From contig JACKBA010000033.1 in NCBI GenBank assembly GCA_020634815.1, positions 1-64,000 on the forward strand: a stretch of 64,000 nt of DNA, written 5' to 3'. Shown here piece after piece: positions 53,400 through 62,942 of the stretch. The first letter of the stretch is position 1; every line of letters begins with the position of its first letter. The notes beneath the pieces are model-generated. The model did no database searches. It saw nothing but the letters and a program-made list of their open reading frames with translations, and was not told where the DNA came from. Position numbers and translations under genes: made by a program. The DNA is from Caldilineaceae bacterium (GTDB lineage Bacteria > Chloroflexota > Anaerolineae > Caldilineales > Caldilineaceae).

Positions 53400-53469
53400 T
53401 TACGTCCCCGGCACGCCGCAGCGATCACTTCGTTGACAGGTCTGGTTGTGCGGCGTGCCGGGGACGTAA
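53400..53469. repeat. ACGTCCCCGGCAC palindromic element, variant
   Basis: Arms of 21 bp (53400-53420 and 53449-53469) contain ACGTCCCCGGCACGCCGCA and its exact complement around a 28-nt loop. An extra imperfect half arm lies about 30 bp to the left, near 53370. The loop length equals that of the two elements at 48655 and 62660, although the inner arm bases differ. Confidence 0.85.
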
Positions 53470-53492
53470 GTGCCCACGGCCGAAACGTCCCG

Positions 53493-53888
53493 CTACTCCA
53501 CCGGGTTCTCCGGATGCTCGCGATTCCACAGCGCTGTCAACTCGTCGGCGCTCTTGCCGATGTGCTCGTGATTGATCACGATGGCGGCCAGCGCCGGGTC
53601 GTCCTGCACGTTGCCCTGCAAGCTGCGATCGGGCTTCAGGTGCACGGTGAAGTTGCCCTGCATGTCGATACCGGGCATAACCAGCCCGATCCCTTCCAGG
53701 CGCACGCTCTTGCCCTCGCGCAACAGCGTCTGCAACGCCTCGCTCAAATCGTAGAGGGCATGGCGGACATCGCCGACCGTGCGCCGGTTGTGGCGGGCCA
53801 CATAGGCGGCAAATTCCTCCGGCTCAATGCGCTGGACGCGTTTGAGCCGCGGCCGGTACGCTCTGATCGCTTCAATCCGTTTTGCCAT
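53493..53888 (-). CDS. HU/IHF-like DNA-binding protein, paralogue
   Basis: A 131-residue paralogue of the protein at 36744-37142: IRAYRPRLKRVQRIEPEEFAAYVARHNRRTVGDVRHALYDLSEAL corresponds to the HU-like helices, GKSVRLEGIGLVMPGIDMQG to the beta saddle, and the acidic C-terminus (IGKSADELTALWNREHPEN) matches the first copy. It probably binds DNA. The upstream gap of about 740 bp carries a five-copy operator-like array. Confidence 0.78.
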   Translation of the reverse strand: MAKRIEAIRAYRPRLKRVQRIEPEEFAAYVARHNRRTVGDVRHALYDLSEALQTLLREGKSVRLEGIGLVMPGIDMQGNFTVHLKPDRSLQGNVQDDPALAAIVINHEHIGKSADELTALWNREHPENPVE

Positions 53889-54162
53889 GCAGAGATCCTT
53901 TCGCGGGTAAGTGGTTCACGAAACTCACACAGAGCCGCCAAGAGCACAGAAATCGCCATCGTTACCTTCGTGTCTTCGCGCCTTTGTGTGAGGCAAAATC
54001 GTTAACGGCCAAAGTCGGGTTTGAGAAACTGGTTGAAGTCCCTCGCCAGGATTATAGCAAATCGGCGGTGATGCCCGCCGCAAACGCACGCCGCGCCCGC
54101 CCGTTTGTCCCGCTCCAAGGCGTCTATTGCTGCTGCGTGTACGGGCCTTCCATGCAACAGAA

Positions 54163-54266
54163 CTTTCTTCCCAAGGACGGATCACTTTCTTCCCAAGCAA
54201 AAAAAGTTTCTTTGAAAGAAATCGATCCGGTCTTCCCAAGAAAGTTGGCCATTCTTCCCAAGAAAA
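54163..54266. promoter_or_regulatory. Five phased TTTCTTNNNAAGAAA-type sites
   Basis: Copies end at 54175, 54197, 54218, 54240 and 54262, so they repeat every 21-22 bp, close to two helical turns. The core is TTTCTT-NNN-AAG, followed by AA or AAA in the last three copies, and is itself an imperfect inverted repeat. The third copy is the palindrome TTTCTTTGAAAGAA. A single copy of that palindrome lies at 37466-37479. The array is between the HU-like gene (starting 53888, minus) and the DUF5684 gene (starting 54630, plus). Nothing else is evident in 53889-54629 apart from CACAAAG-type repeats. Confidence 0.6.
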
Positions 54267-54629
54267 TTTCGGGCCTTTGGCGCCTGTTCGCACGGCTGCC
54301 AAAGGGCCGTCAGGATGGTCCGTCTGGGATGACCATGGAGATTCCTTTCGGTATGTGGCTGTCATTAAGACATAGCAAACATGGTGTTTCATACCATCAT
54401 ACCACGTTCATTGTGCCGGAGTGTAGCGAGACTTTCGCCCGATATCTGGGCCATCGCGTCTCAACGGATCAAGAATGATGGCCATCTTCGCCGTTTTTGC
54501 CGGTTGTGGCGCAACTCTGCTTCGAGTATGATTCTCCGGGCACATTGCGCTCCAGCCTGAGACCTCCTCCCATGGCGGACGACCATGGCTCATCTTTACT
54601 TTTCTTTTTTCACGACAACAGGAGAATTT

Positions 54630-55046
54630 ATGCTGTATCATCCACTCTGGATCGCCAACTTCTTTCAGGCTGCCGACGGCGACGTGATGGGCGGTATCTT
54701 TGGCGGCATCGGCGGCTTGCTCGGCCTGATTATTGGCGTGCTGGCCATCATCGGCATGTGGAAGGTCTTTACCAAGGCCGGCAAGCCGGGCTGGGCGGCC
54801 ATCATTCCGTTCTACAACTTCTACACGTTGATCAAAGTCGCCGGGCGGCCGGGCTGGTGGCTTATTCTCCTCTTTGTGCCCTTTCTCAACATTGTCATCC
54901 TGATTCTCGTCAACATGGATGTGGCCCGTGCCTTTGGCAAGGGCGCGTTCTTGTGGGGCTTTGTCATGCTGACGCTGCTGCCCTTCCTCGGCTACATCCT
55001 CCTTGGCTTTGGCGACGCCCGCTATCAGAAGCCGGCGATGGCATAA
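54630..55046 (+). CDS. DUF5684 family membrane protein
   Basis: A 138-residue protein with about four transmembrane segments. The core GGLLGLIIGVLAIIGMWKVFTKAGKPGWAAIIP carries the motif FxKAGxPGWAxxIPxYN, which continues into FYNFYTLIKVAGRPGWW. This motif is typical of DUF5684 and of signal-peptidase-like small membrane proteins. The function is unknown. The ATG follows AGGAG at 5 nt. The gene has no partner and lies 245 bp before the protease gene. Confidence 0.85.
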   Translation: MLYHPLWIANFFQAADGDVMGGIFGGIGGLLGLIIGVLAIIGMWKVFTKAGKPGWAAIIPFYNFYTLIKVAGRPGWWLILLFVPFLNIVILILVNMDVARAFGKGAFLWGFVMLTLLPFLGYILLGFGDARYQKPAMA

Positions 55047-55291
55047 CGGCCGGCGCGCTACCGTTCACTGTGATGCGGCGCCCGGGAATCCCTTCGATGC
55101 CCGTGGCGCCGGAGAACACGCACTACTCACAGGCAGTGTGGTCTCTCCGGCTGATCCGGACAGGAGGGCTGTTCAGCGAGCAGGGCAGGTAACCACGTCG
55201 CTCACTGCTTGCATATGGCGCGTGGTGCCGGCGATCAAGCCCGCCGCGCTCGAATGCGAACGACCAGAAGCAAACAAGGAGCCAACTTTCC

Positions 55292-57718
55292 ATGCGACGG
55301 CATTCCCATTCGCCACATTGCCTTTTCCGTTCGATTGCTGCCCTGGCCATCACGCTATCCTCGATTGGGACAGTGGCTGGCTCACACCATGATGCGTCTG
55401 CGCACTCGACCCTTTTGCTGCCGGCGCCATCGTCGGCAAACCTCAACCTTGTGAGTCAGTCATCCGAACCCGCTGGCCCGGAGAGGCTCAGATCGGGTCT
55501 GCGCTTCACCGTAGCGCTGACACAAACCCAGTACACGCTCACTGATCTGGGTGTTGACATTCACCCACATGGCATCAACGACCGCGGCCAAATCGTGGGC
55601 GAAGGCGCTTTCGCGCCAGGCTGTCGGGAACCGGCCCTCTGGGATGCCGGCATTCTCATCCGATTGGAGCCAGCCGGTGGAGAGTGCGGTGTTGCGTTGG
55701 ATATCAACGAGAACGGTCAAATCGTTGGCTATGTTCAAGATGCCGGCGGGAGTAACCGGGCCTTCCTGTGGCGAGATGCCAACCAGAACGGTCAAACCGA
55801 CCCGACTGAAATGATTGCGCTGGGCACCTTGGGCGGCGCTGATAGCCGGGCGTGGGCGATCAACGATGCCGGGGTTGTGGTCGGCGATGCGGACGACAAC
55901 AATGAAGTGCAACATGCCTTTCGCTGGGAAAACGGCATGGTAGATATCCACCCCGGTCTCGACGGCGACGAAAGCTACGCCACGGACATCAACAATGCCG
56001 GCGTCATTGTGGGGCTAGAGCGCGTGCACGACACAATTTACTGGCGGGCATACAAGCGGAACGGAAACGCTACCGCACTTGGGGCGTTGGGCAAAGAGAA
56101 CGGCGCTTACGCCATCAACAACTTCTCCCAAATCTCGGGCTATATCAGCTATGACAATGGGCCGTTGAACGCCTTTCTCTGGCTGCCGCAACCAGCCTAT
56201 GGCTTGCCGGCTGGGATGAATGACCTGGGGGTGGGGGCTGCCGGCGAATTCGGCTACGGCCTGAACGATGCCGGACAGGTGATTGGCAGCGGCGACGGGA
56301 AAGCCTATGTGTGGCAGGCAGGAACGCTGACAATTCTGAACGATCTGTTGCCGGCCAATTCGGGATGGACCCTGTTTGGGCCAACAGGAATCAACAACAA
56401 AGGGCAGATTGTCGGCACGGGCCTGTACCAGGGACAGGTGCACGGCTATCTACTCTCGCCGCGCCCCTGGACGCTGCTCTTCTACCTGGCTGGCGACAAT
56501 AATTTGGCTTCCTCGTATGGTCCGATCTTCCAACGCCTGGAAGCAACGGCCAACCTCCCCGGCGTCTCCATCCTGGTCTTTTGGGACAGCAATGGTAATG
56601 GTGACTCGGGCTACTATGAGGTGCAGTACGACACGGATCTGACACAGTTTGCCGACTACACCGAAGGCGTCAACTACTGGCCGTTGGGCGAAGTGAACAC
56701 CGGCGCGTCGTTTACCTTGTCGGACTTCGTTATCTGGGGCATACAACGCGCCCCAAGCGCGCATTTCGCCCTCATCCTGGACGATCACGGCAGCGGGCTG
56801 GGCGGGCTTGCCTGGGACGATACCAGTAATGAGGACAGAATCACCTTGCCGGAGTTGAAGCTGGCGCTTAGCACGGCGGCCGACCAGACGCAGCGCAAGA
56901 TTGATGTCCTTTACATGGCAATGTGTTTGATGGGCATGCTGGAAGACGCCTACCAGGTGCGCGATCTCGCCGACTACTATGTTGCCAGCGAGCACTTGCA
57001 GACTACCTACCAAGACTATCTGAACGGATTTTCCGCCGATTTGAGCCCACAGCAGGCAGCGCTTGGCCTGGCAAGCGCCTACGCCGCCGAAATGACCGCC
57101 AAGGGGAAGGCCTACACCATTTCCGCGGTTGACCTCAGCAAGCTGACACCTGTCGTCGATGCGACCAACCAATTGGGGCAGGCGCTGGCGACGCCGATGG
57201 GCGTCATCTCCGGTACGATTACGACGATTGCTTCGCTGGTGCAGCGTTTCGACAACAAGTCGCCCAGCGGCAGCATTACCACAGCCGACACCTACGTGGA
57301 CCTGACCGATTTTGCCACATTGGTGGAACAGAATCTCAGCAGCGAAGCGGAGATAGTGGTCGCTGCGCAGGCGGTCAAGGATGCCATCGGCGCCTATGTC
57401 TTGTACGAAAGCCACAGCAGCGACGCTACCTACGTTCTGGATAACAGCGCCGGGGTCTCGATCTTCTTTCCCGCCACGGCAAGCAGTTTCTACAACCCAA
57501 GCAACTATGACTTTGCGGTTGGGGCGGATTGGGGAAGCAGCGTAAGCACTGCCGGCAGCGCGGGACCAGCGACATCGTGGGGTGGATTCCTGGTCGACTA
57601 TTTCCAGGCCACCCAACCCGGCGGGACCGACGATTCAACCCCGCCGCTGCCCTTGCCAAAGTTGTCAGGTACAAGCAGACTCTATCTGCCGCACGTCATC
57701 AGATTGCGACCAAACTAG
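55292..57718 (+). CDS. HAF-repeat clostripain-family (C11) secreted protease
   Basis: An 808-residue secreted protein. A signal peptide (~1-35) leads into about seven HAF-type repeats (for example INDRGQIVGEG, INENGQIVGYV, INDAGVVVGDA, LNDAGQVIGSG), then a C11 clostripain-like cysteine protease with the catalytic His in LDDHGSGLGG (H499) and the Cys in YMAMCLMG (C545). It ends in SRLYLPHVIRLRPN, a YLP-type tail. Clostripains cut after Arg or Lys and often self-process. The combination suggests a surface-attached protease. AAGGAG precedes the ATG by 10 nt. Confidence 0.9.
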   Translation: MRRHSHSPHCLFRSIAALAITLSSIGTVAGSHHDASAHSTLLLPAPSSANLNLVSQSSEPAGPERLRSGLRFTVALTQTQYTLTDLGVDIHPHGINDRGQIVGEGAFAPGCREPALWDAGILIRLEPAGGECGVALDINENGQIVGYVQDAGGSNRAFLWRDANQNGQTDPTEMIALGTLGGADSRAWAINDAGVVVGDADDNNEVQHAFRWENGMVDIHPGLDGDESYATDINNAGVIVGLERVHDTIYWRAYKRNGNATALGALGKENGAYAINNFSQISGYISYDNGPLNAFLWLPQPAYGLPAGMNDLGVGAAGEFGYGLNDAGQVIGSGDGKAYVWQAGTLTILNDLLPANSGWTLFGPTGINNKGQIVGTGLYQGQVHGYLLSPRPWTLLFYLAGDNNLASSYGPIFQRLEATANLPGVSILVFWDSNGNGDSGYYEVQYDTDLTQFADYTEGVNYWPLGEVNTGASFTLSDFVIWGIQRAPSAHFALILDDHGSGLGGLAWDDTSNEDRITLPELKLALSTAADQTQRKIDVLYMAMCLMGMLEDAYQVRDLADYYVASEHLQTTYQDYLNGFSADLSPQQAALGLASAYAAEMTAKGKAYTISAVDLSKLTPVVDATNQLGQALATPMGVISGTITTIASLVQRFDNKSPSGSITTADTYVDLTDFATLVEQNLSSEAEIVVAAQAVKDAIGAYVLYESHSSDATYVLDNSAGVSIFFPATASSFYNPSNYDFAVGADWGSSVSTAGSAGPATSWGGFLVDYFQATQPGGTDDSTPPLPLPKLSGTSRLYLPHVIRLRPN

Positions 57719-57897
57719 ATGTGGCCCCCAAGGCAGATCTTATGCCGATCAGACTCCGGTGGGAATTTGCCTTGCGACTGCAAGCGCGGCCCCGTTCTGG
57801 TGGATCAGTTGCTTTGATGACCTCGTCTTGATGCTTTGGCACGCTGGCAGTGATCTCGCCCGTTCTCCCGGGGCGCACCCAGCGCACCGTAAACCAA

Positions 57898-57927
57898 TTG
57901 AATTGCCCCTGTCCCCCATGCTATACT
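57898..57927 (+). promoter_or_regulatory. Promoter of the eight-PAS kinase gene
   Basis: TTGAAT (57898-57903), an 18-bp spacer and TATACT (57922-57927) form a good sigma70-type promoter. The leader to the ATG at 58071 is about 135 nt. The rest of the 57719-58070 gap shows no gene. Confidence 0.55.
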
Positions 57928-58070
57928 GTCCCCAGGCACAGCAAGCGGAGTCTCCCCACTTTCGTACATCGTCCCATCAACGAACGCTGTCGCCGGTCCG
58001 GCCCCTGCCTGGTTTGAGCAAACTGCATTGTCCATCTCTGGCACCCCGCACGCAACAAGGATTGTGATCG

Positions 58071-61000
58071 ATGGCTGCCACCCACAACTCTATGCACCCA
58101 CAAAGCGGAGATGACGGCGGCGAAGAGTTCTTCCCGGCGTCGCAGGAGACTTTCACGCGTGCCGAGATCGCGCCGCTCTTGCAGGAATTGCGCGCCACAC
58201 GGGAAGCACTGCGCGCGCACGAAGCACGCCTTGCCCCGGCGCCGGATGACGCCGGCGCCGGCCAATGGGAGAGGAACGCCCGCCTGCATGCCGAGGATGT
58301 GACCGAACTCCGTCGCACCGAAGAGGACCTGCTCTTCACGCACACCGTCGTCGACAAGATGATCGATTCGGCTTACTGGATACGGCCCGATGGCCGCATC
58401 ATCTATGTCAACGAGGCGGCCCGTTCGACATTGGGGTATGCCCGTGGCGAGTTGCTGGCCATGAACATTGTGGATGTCGTCGCCGGCGCAACACCGGAGG
58501 ATTGGGCGACGCAGTATGAGTCGTTGAAGCAGACCGGTGCGTTGCGCCTCGAGGGCAACATGGTGCGTAAAGATGGAACGCTCCTGCCCGTCGAGGTGCA
58601 GTCCACCCATGTGCAGGTGGGTGGCCGTGCCTATGCGTGCGGGATTGCGCGCGACGTCACGGAGCGCAGGGCGATGGAAGAAGCGTTGCGCGCCAGCGAA
58701 GCGCAGTTTGCCACCTTTTTCGAGTGGTCGCCCCTCGGCCTCTCGATCGCGCGGGTCGACGATGGCGTCCTCGTCAATGTGAATCGCACGTTGCTCGAGA
58801 CGACCGGCTATACGCGCGCCGAGGTGATCGGCAGAACCGCACGTGAATTGAAGCTCTATGACCCGGCTGAACGGCAGGCGATCGTGGATACAATCCACCA
58901 GGAAGGCCAGGTGAACGGTTGGTCGATGAAATACCGCACCAAAGATGGCGGAACGAGCGAATGCCTCATGTCCATCGCCGTGGCTCCGGTCAACGGCGTG
59001 CCGTGCTATTTGGCCGGCACGGTCGACCTCGGCCCGCTGCGCCACGCCGAAGCCGCACTGCGGGCCAGCGAAGCGAAATTTACCACGCTCTTCGAGATGA
59101 GCCCCATCAGCATGACCATCGCCCGCGCTGCGGACGGCGTCTTCGTTGATGTTAACAGCGCGACGTTGCAGGCCATCGGCTATACGCGCGACGAGTTCCT
59201 CGGCCGCACGGCGCAGGAACTGGGACTCTATACCGACCAGGAAGAGCGAGCGGCCATGCAAGCCGCAGTCAGGCGGGACGGCGGCGTCAGTGGCTGGCCG
59301 CTGACGCTGCGTTCGAAGCGCGGTGAACCCTTCGCCTGCCTGATCTCCGTGGCATCCGTCGTCGTCGATGACGAAGCGTGCTATCTCTCCGGCATCGTCG
59401 ATATCGACCGGCTGCGGCAGGCGGAGACGGCGTTACGTGCGCGTGAGGCTGAGTTCGCCGCCCTCTTCGAGATGAGCCCGGTCGCCATGATCATCACCCG
59501 GGCCGACAATGCCCGTGTCGTAACGGTCAACACGGCCTACGAGCGATTGACCGGCTACGCACGCGACGAGGTTATCGGCCACACGGCGCTGGAGTTAGAT
59601 GTCTATGTCGACCCGGCCGAACGTGCCCCCATGATGGCGGAGCTTTTGCGCAACGGCGCGGTGAGCGGCCGGCCGATCATGTTTCGTCACAGCAAGGGCC
59701 GGGTCGGCGAGTGCGTGCTGTCGATTGCCAAGATGCCGGTCGCTGGCGTCGAATGTTTTGTCAGTGGCGTGGTCGACATCCAGCCGCTGCGCGAGGCGGA
59801 GGCGGCGCTGCGCGCTCAGCAGGCCGATATGCTCGCCATGCTCGAAAACACGGACGGCATCATCTGGTCCATCGATCGCGACTATCGGTTGACCGCCAGC
59901 AACTCCGCTTTCCGGCGCAACGTGACTGCCTCGCTTGGCCGTGCGTTGGAACTCGGCGAGTCTGTCTTTCAGTTGAGCGACGGTGAGACCAATGCCGAGT
60001 GGCGCAGCCTGTACGACCGTGCGCTGGCCGGCGAGCGAGTGGCAATCGACGTGCAAGAGCGTTTAGCAGAGCGCCGCGGCACGTGGATGGAATATCGCTT
60101 CAGTCCCGTGTACGATGCCGATGGCAGGATCGTCGGCGCCACCGTGCTCGGCCGCGATATCACTGCCCGCATGATGGCAGCCCAGCAAATCGAAGCGCAA
60201 CTGGCTGAAATCTCGCACTATTACGACACGGCGCCGGTCGGGCTGGCCGTGCTCGACACTGACCTGCGCTACGTGCGGGTCAATCGGCTGCTCGCCGCCA
60301 TGAACGGGGCGCCGGTGGAAGAACATATCGGCAAGACAGTCGACGATGTCGTGCCGCTCGTTGCGGGCCAACTGCGGCAGATGGCGGCACGCACATTGGC
60401 CACCGGCGAGGCCTTCACCGGTATCGAGGTCGCGGGCGGGACGCCGGCCGACCCCGGCGTCCCGCATACCTGGAAAATGAACTGGTATCCGATCAAGCAG
60501 AGCGACGGCACGATCATTGGCTTCAATGCCATGGTCGAGGATATATCGGAACGCAAGCAGGCGCAGGCCAGGCTCGAACGCAGCGAGCAGAATATGGCAC
60601 ATGCCCAGCGCATTGGCCATCTGGGGAGCTGGGATTGGGATGTGCCGAACGACCGCCTTGAATGGTCCGACGAACTCTACCGGATCTTTGGCGTCGATAA
60701 GGAGTTCGTTCCGAGCTACGCATCAGTCGAGCGCATGATTCATCCCGACGATCGTGCCTATGACGGCGCCAGGGTGCATGAAGCGCTGGCTGCGGGGAGC
60801 AATGCCGAGTTTGAGATTCGTATCGTCAGACCGGATGGAACGATCCGGCACATCTATGAGAACATCGAAATCCAGCGCGAAGCTACCGGCGCACCGACGA
60901 AACTCTTTGGCATCGTACAGGACATTACCGAGCGCAAGCAGGCGGAGGAGGCGCTGCGCCGGAGCGAGCACAACTTGAATGAGGCCGAACGCATCAGCAA

Positions 61001-62510
61001 CTCCGGCAGTTGGGAGTTGGATATTGTGACGGGCGCCGCCGATTGGTCTGACAACATGTACCGGCTCATGGATGTCGAACCTAAAGCGATGACCGGGCGC
61101 ACCGTACCAGGCTTTGTGGAAAATATCCTTCATCCCCGCGATCGCGAACGTCTGATGGCTGACCTTCAGGCGGCCATCGAAGGCGAGCGACCCTACGATA
61201 TCGAATACCAGGTTGTGTGGCGTGATGGCGTCTGTCGCGACATTCATTCAATCGGCGAAGTAATCCGCGACGGTGCGGGCACGCCCGTGCGCATGATCGG
61301 CCGTGTGGAAGACATCACCGAACGCAAGCGGGCAGAAGAGGCGACCGAACAGTTGCGCGCGCAACTGGCCCAGGCGCAGAAGATGGAGACCGTCGGGCGG
61401 CTGGCCGGCGGCATCGCTCATGACTTCAACAACCTGCTGGCCGTGATCCTCCTGCGCAGCGAGATGGCCTTGCAGATGGTGGAGAGCGATTCGCCCCTCT
61501 ATCGCAGCCTCAACGCCATCAACACGACGGGACAGCGTTCCGCCGCCCTGGTCCAGCAACTGCTCGGCTATGCGCGCAAGCAGACGATTGCGCCCAAGGT
61601 CATCGACCTGAACGCAACGGTGGCGCGGATGCTGCCGGTGCTGGAGAAACTCATCGGCGAGGAGATCGAGCTGGCGTGGACGCCCGAGGCGGCGTTATGG
61701 CCGGTCAAGATGGACGCTGCCCAGGTCGACCAGATTCTGACGAACCTGTGTGTCAATGCCCGTGACGCCATCGGCGGTGTCGGCACGATCGCGGTCGAGA
61801 CAGCCAACGTCGCGCTGAATGGCAGCGAGCGCGGCGCCGAGGGGCTGGTGGCGCAAGGTGACTACGTCCTGCTCAGCGTGCGCGATACGGGGATGGGCAT
61901 GCAGCCGGAGGTGCTGGATCACATCTTCGAGCCCTTTTATACGACCAAGGGTGTCGGCAAGGGCTCCGGTCTTGGTCTGGCCACCGTGGAGGGCATTGTA
62001 CAGCAGAATGGTGGTCGTATCGAGGTCGCCAGTACGCCAGGGGCCGGCACGACCTTTGCTGTCTACCTGCCGCGCCATGCGGCGGAGGAAGAGGCACCGC
62101 CGCCGCAAAGCCCGCCGCCGCCCGTCCGGGGCGCCGGCGAAACCGTGCTGGTGGTGGAAGATGAAGTCGCCGTCCTTGACATGGCGGCCGAGGTTCTGCG
62201 CGAGTGCGGCTATACCGTGCTGGCGGCCATGTCGCCCAGCCGGGCGTTGCGGCTGGCCGAACAACACCCCGGCGCCATCGACTTGCTTCTCACTGACGTC
62301 ATCATGCCGGTGATGAACGGCGCCGACCTGGCCGTCCTCGTCAGGCAGCGGCGGCCCAAGATCAAGACGCTCTTCATGTCGGGATACCCAGCCGACCACG
62401 TGGCCAACCGCGGCGTGCTGGCCGACGATGCGCACTTTCTGGGCAAGCCGTTCACGGTGCAGACGCTGGCGGCCAAGGTGCAGGAGGTGTTGAACTTGCC
62501 AGTCGAATAG
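58071..62510 (+). CDS. Eight-PAS hybrid histidine kinase
   Basis: A 1479-residue cytosolic sensor kinase. An N-terminal helix (LLQELRATREALRAHEARL) is followed by eight PAS domains. PAS 2 to 4 are near-repeats (FEWSPLGLSIARVDDG, FEMSPISMTIARAADG, FEMSPVAMIITRADNA), and PAS 7 and 8 are of the PAS-3 type (HLGSWDWD, NSGSWELD). Then come HisKA with H1117 in GIAHDFNNLL, a HATPase domain (NLCVNARDAIGG, GKGSGLGLATV) and a receiver with D1409 in LLTDVIMP. There are no membrane segments. The ATG follows AAGGA. A paralogue starts 430 bp downstream, so the locus grew by duplication. Confidence 0.92.
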   Translation: MAATHNSMHPQSGDDGGEEFFPASQETFTRAEIAPLLQELRATREALRAHEARLAPAPDDAGAGQWERNARLHAEDVTELRRTEEDLLFTHTVVDKMIDSAYWIRPDGRIIYVNEAARSTLGYARGELLAMNIVDVVAGATPEDWATQYESLKQTGALRLEGNMVRKDGTLLPVEVQSTHVQVGGRAYACGIARDVTERRAMEEALRASEAQFATFFEWSPLGLSIARVDDGVLVNVNRTLLETTGYTRAEVIGRTARELKLYDPAERQAIVDTIHQEGQVNGWSMKYRTKDGGTSECLMSIAVAPVNGVPCYLAGTVDLGPLRHAEAALRASEAKFTTLFEMSPISMTIARAADGVFVDVNSATLQAIGYTRDEFLGRTAQELGLYTDQEERAAMQAAVRRDGGVSGWPLTLRSKRGEPFACLISVASVVVDDEACYLSGIVDIDRLRQAETALRAREAEFAALFEMSPVAMIITRADNARVVTVNTAYERLTGYARDEVIGHTALELDVYVDPAERAPMMAELLRNGAVSGRPIMFRHSKGRVGECVLSIAKMPVAGVECFVSGVVDIQPLREAEAALRAQQADMLAMLENTDGIIWSIDRDYRLTASNSAFRRNVTASLGRALELGESVFQLSDGETNAEWRSLYDRALAGERVAIDVQERLAERRGTWMEYRFSPVYDADGRIVGATVLGRDITARMMAAQQIEAQLAEISHYYDTAPVGLAVLDTDLRYVRVNRLLAAMNGAPVEEHIGKTVDDVVPLVAGQLRQMAARTLATGEAFTGIEVAGGTPADPGVPHTWKMNWYPIKQSDGTIIGFNAMVEDISERKQAQARLERSEQNMAHAQRIGHLGSWDWDVPNDRLEWSDELYRIFGVDKEFVPSYASVERMIHPDDRAYDGARVHEALAAGSNAEFEIRIVRPDGTIRHIYENIEIQREATGAPTKLFGIVQDITERKQAEEALRRSEHNLNEAERISNSGSWELDIVTGAADWSDNMYRLMDVEPKAMTGRTVPGFVENILHPRDRERLMADLQAAIEGERPYDIEYQVVWRDGVCRDIHSIGEVIRDGAGTPVRMIGRVEDITERKRAEEATEQLRAQLAQAQKMETVGRLAGGIAHDFNNLLAVILLRSEMALQMVESDSPLYRSLNAINTTGQRSAALVQQLLGYARKQTIAPKVIDLNATVARMLPVLEKLIGEEIELAWTPEAALWPVKMDAAQVDQILTNLCVNARDAIGGVGTIAVETANVALNGSERGAEGLVAQGDYVLLSVRDTGMGMQPEVLDHIFEPFYTTKGVGKGSGLGLATVEGIVQQNGGRIEVASTPGAGTTFAVYLPRHAAEEEAPPPQSPPPPVRGAGETVLVVEDEVAVLDMAAEVLRECGYTVLAAMSPSRALRLAEQHPGAIDLLLTDVIMPVMNGADLAVLVRQRRPKIKTLFMSGYPADHVANRGVLADDAHFLGKPFTVQTLAAKVQEVLNLPVE

Positions 62511-62534
62511 CTGGGGCATGGTGCGAGATGCCGG

Positions 62535-62603
62535 CAGCGTGCGTCGCACTGGTCAGAGGACCCTTCGCCCCGAACCACCTGCTGACCAGTGCGACGCACG
62601 CTG
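62535..62603. repeat. Long palindrome, 22-bp arms
   Basis: Arms at 62535-62556 and 62582-62603, containing GTGCGTCGCACTGGTCAG and its complement, enclose a 25-nt loop. It lies just left of the 62660 palindrome, in the same order as the pair at 48482/48655, although the arms are unrelated. Confidence 0.8.
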
Positions 62604-62659
62604 GGGCGAATCTCCGGCCGCACCCGATTCGCGGTGCAATTCAGCTTTGGGGCGCGCAG

Positions 62660-62725
62660 GACGTCCCCGGCACTGTGCACAAACATTCCCATCGCACCGG
62701 CATCCGCTGCACAGTGCCGGGGACG
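62660..62725. repeat. ACGTCCCCGGCAC palindromic element
   Basis: The arms ACGTCCCCGGCACTGTGCA (62660-62678) and reverse complement (62707-62725) with a 28-nt loop are identical in arm sequence and spacing to the element at 48655-48720. The loops differ. It fills the gap before the second PAS kinase gene. Confidence 0.88.
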
Positions 62726-62767
62726 TTGTTTGCCCAGGCCCGAAGCAGACCCAGTTTGCGTCGTTGA

Positions 62768-62796
62768 TTGTACCGGCTGTTCCATCGTGCTATACT
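62768..62796 (+). promoter_or_regulatory. Promoter of the second PAS kinase gene
   Basis: TTGTAC (62768-62773), an exact 17-bp spacer and TATACT (62791-62796) form a promoter like that of the preceding kinase gene. The leader before the ATG at 62943 is about 140 nt. Confidence 0.6.
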
Positions 62797-62942
62797 TTCT
62801 GTAAGCCACCCACCCAGGCCGCCACCACCTGCTATTGGCCGGGCCTGGGTAAGATTCCGTTCACCAATTCTTCCAGCTATGACGCATGGCATGCGTTTCA
62901 TCCGTACCTACTGAACGTGCCCCGCACCAAGGATTGAACCGA

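Noticed and set aside
54630..55046. Signal peptidase I assignment for the small membrane protein
   Set aside because: The KAGxPGW motif is found near signal peptidases, but the catalytic Ser-Lys domain is missing and the length is too short.
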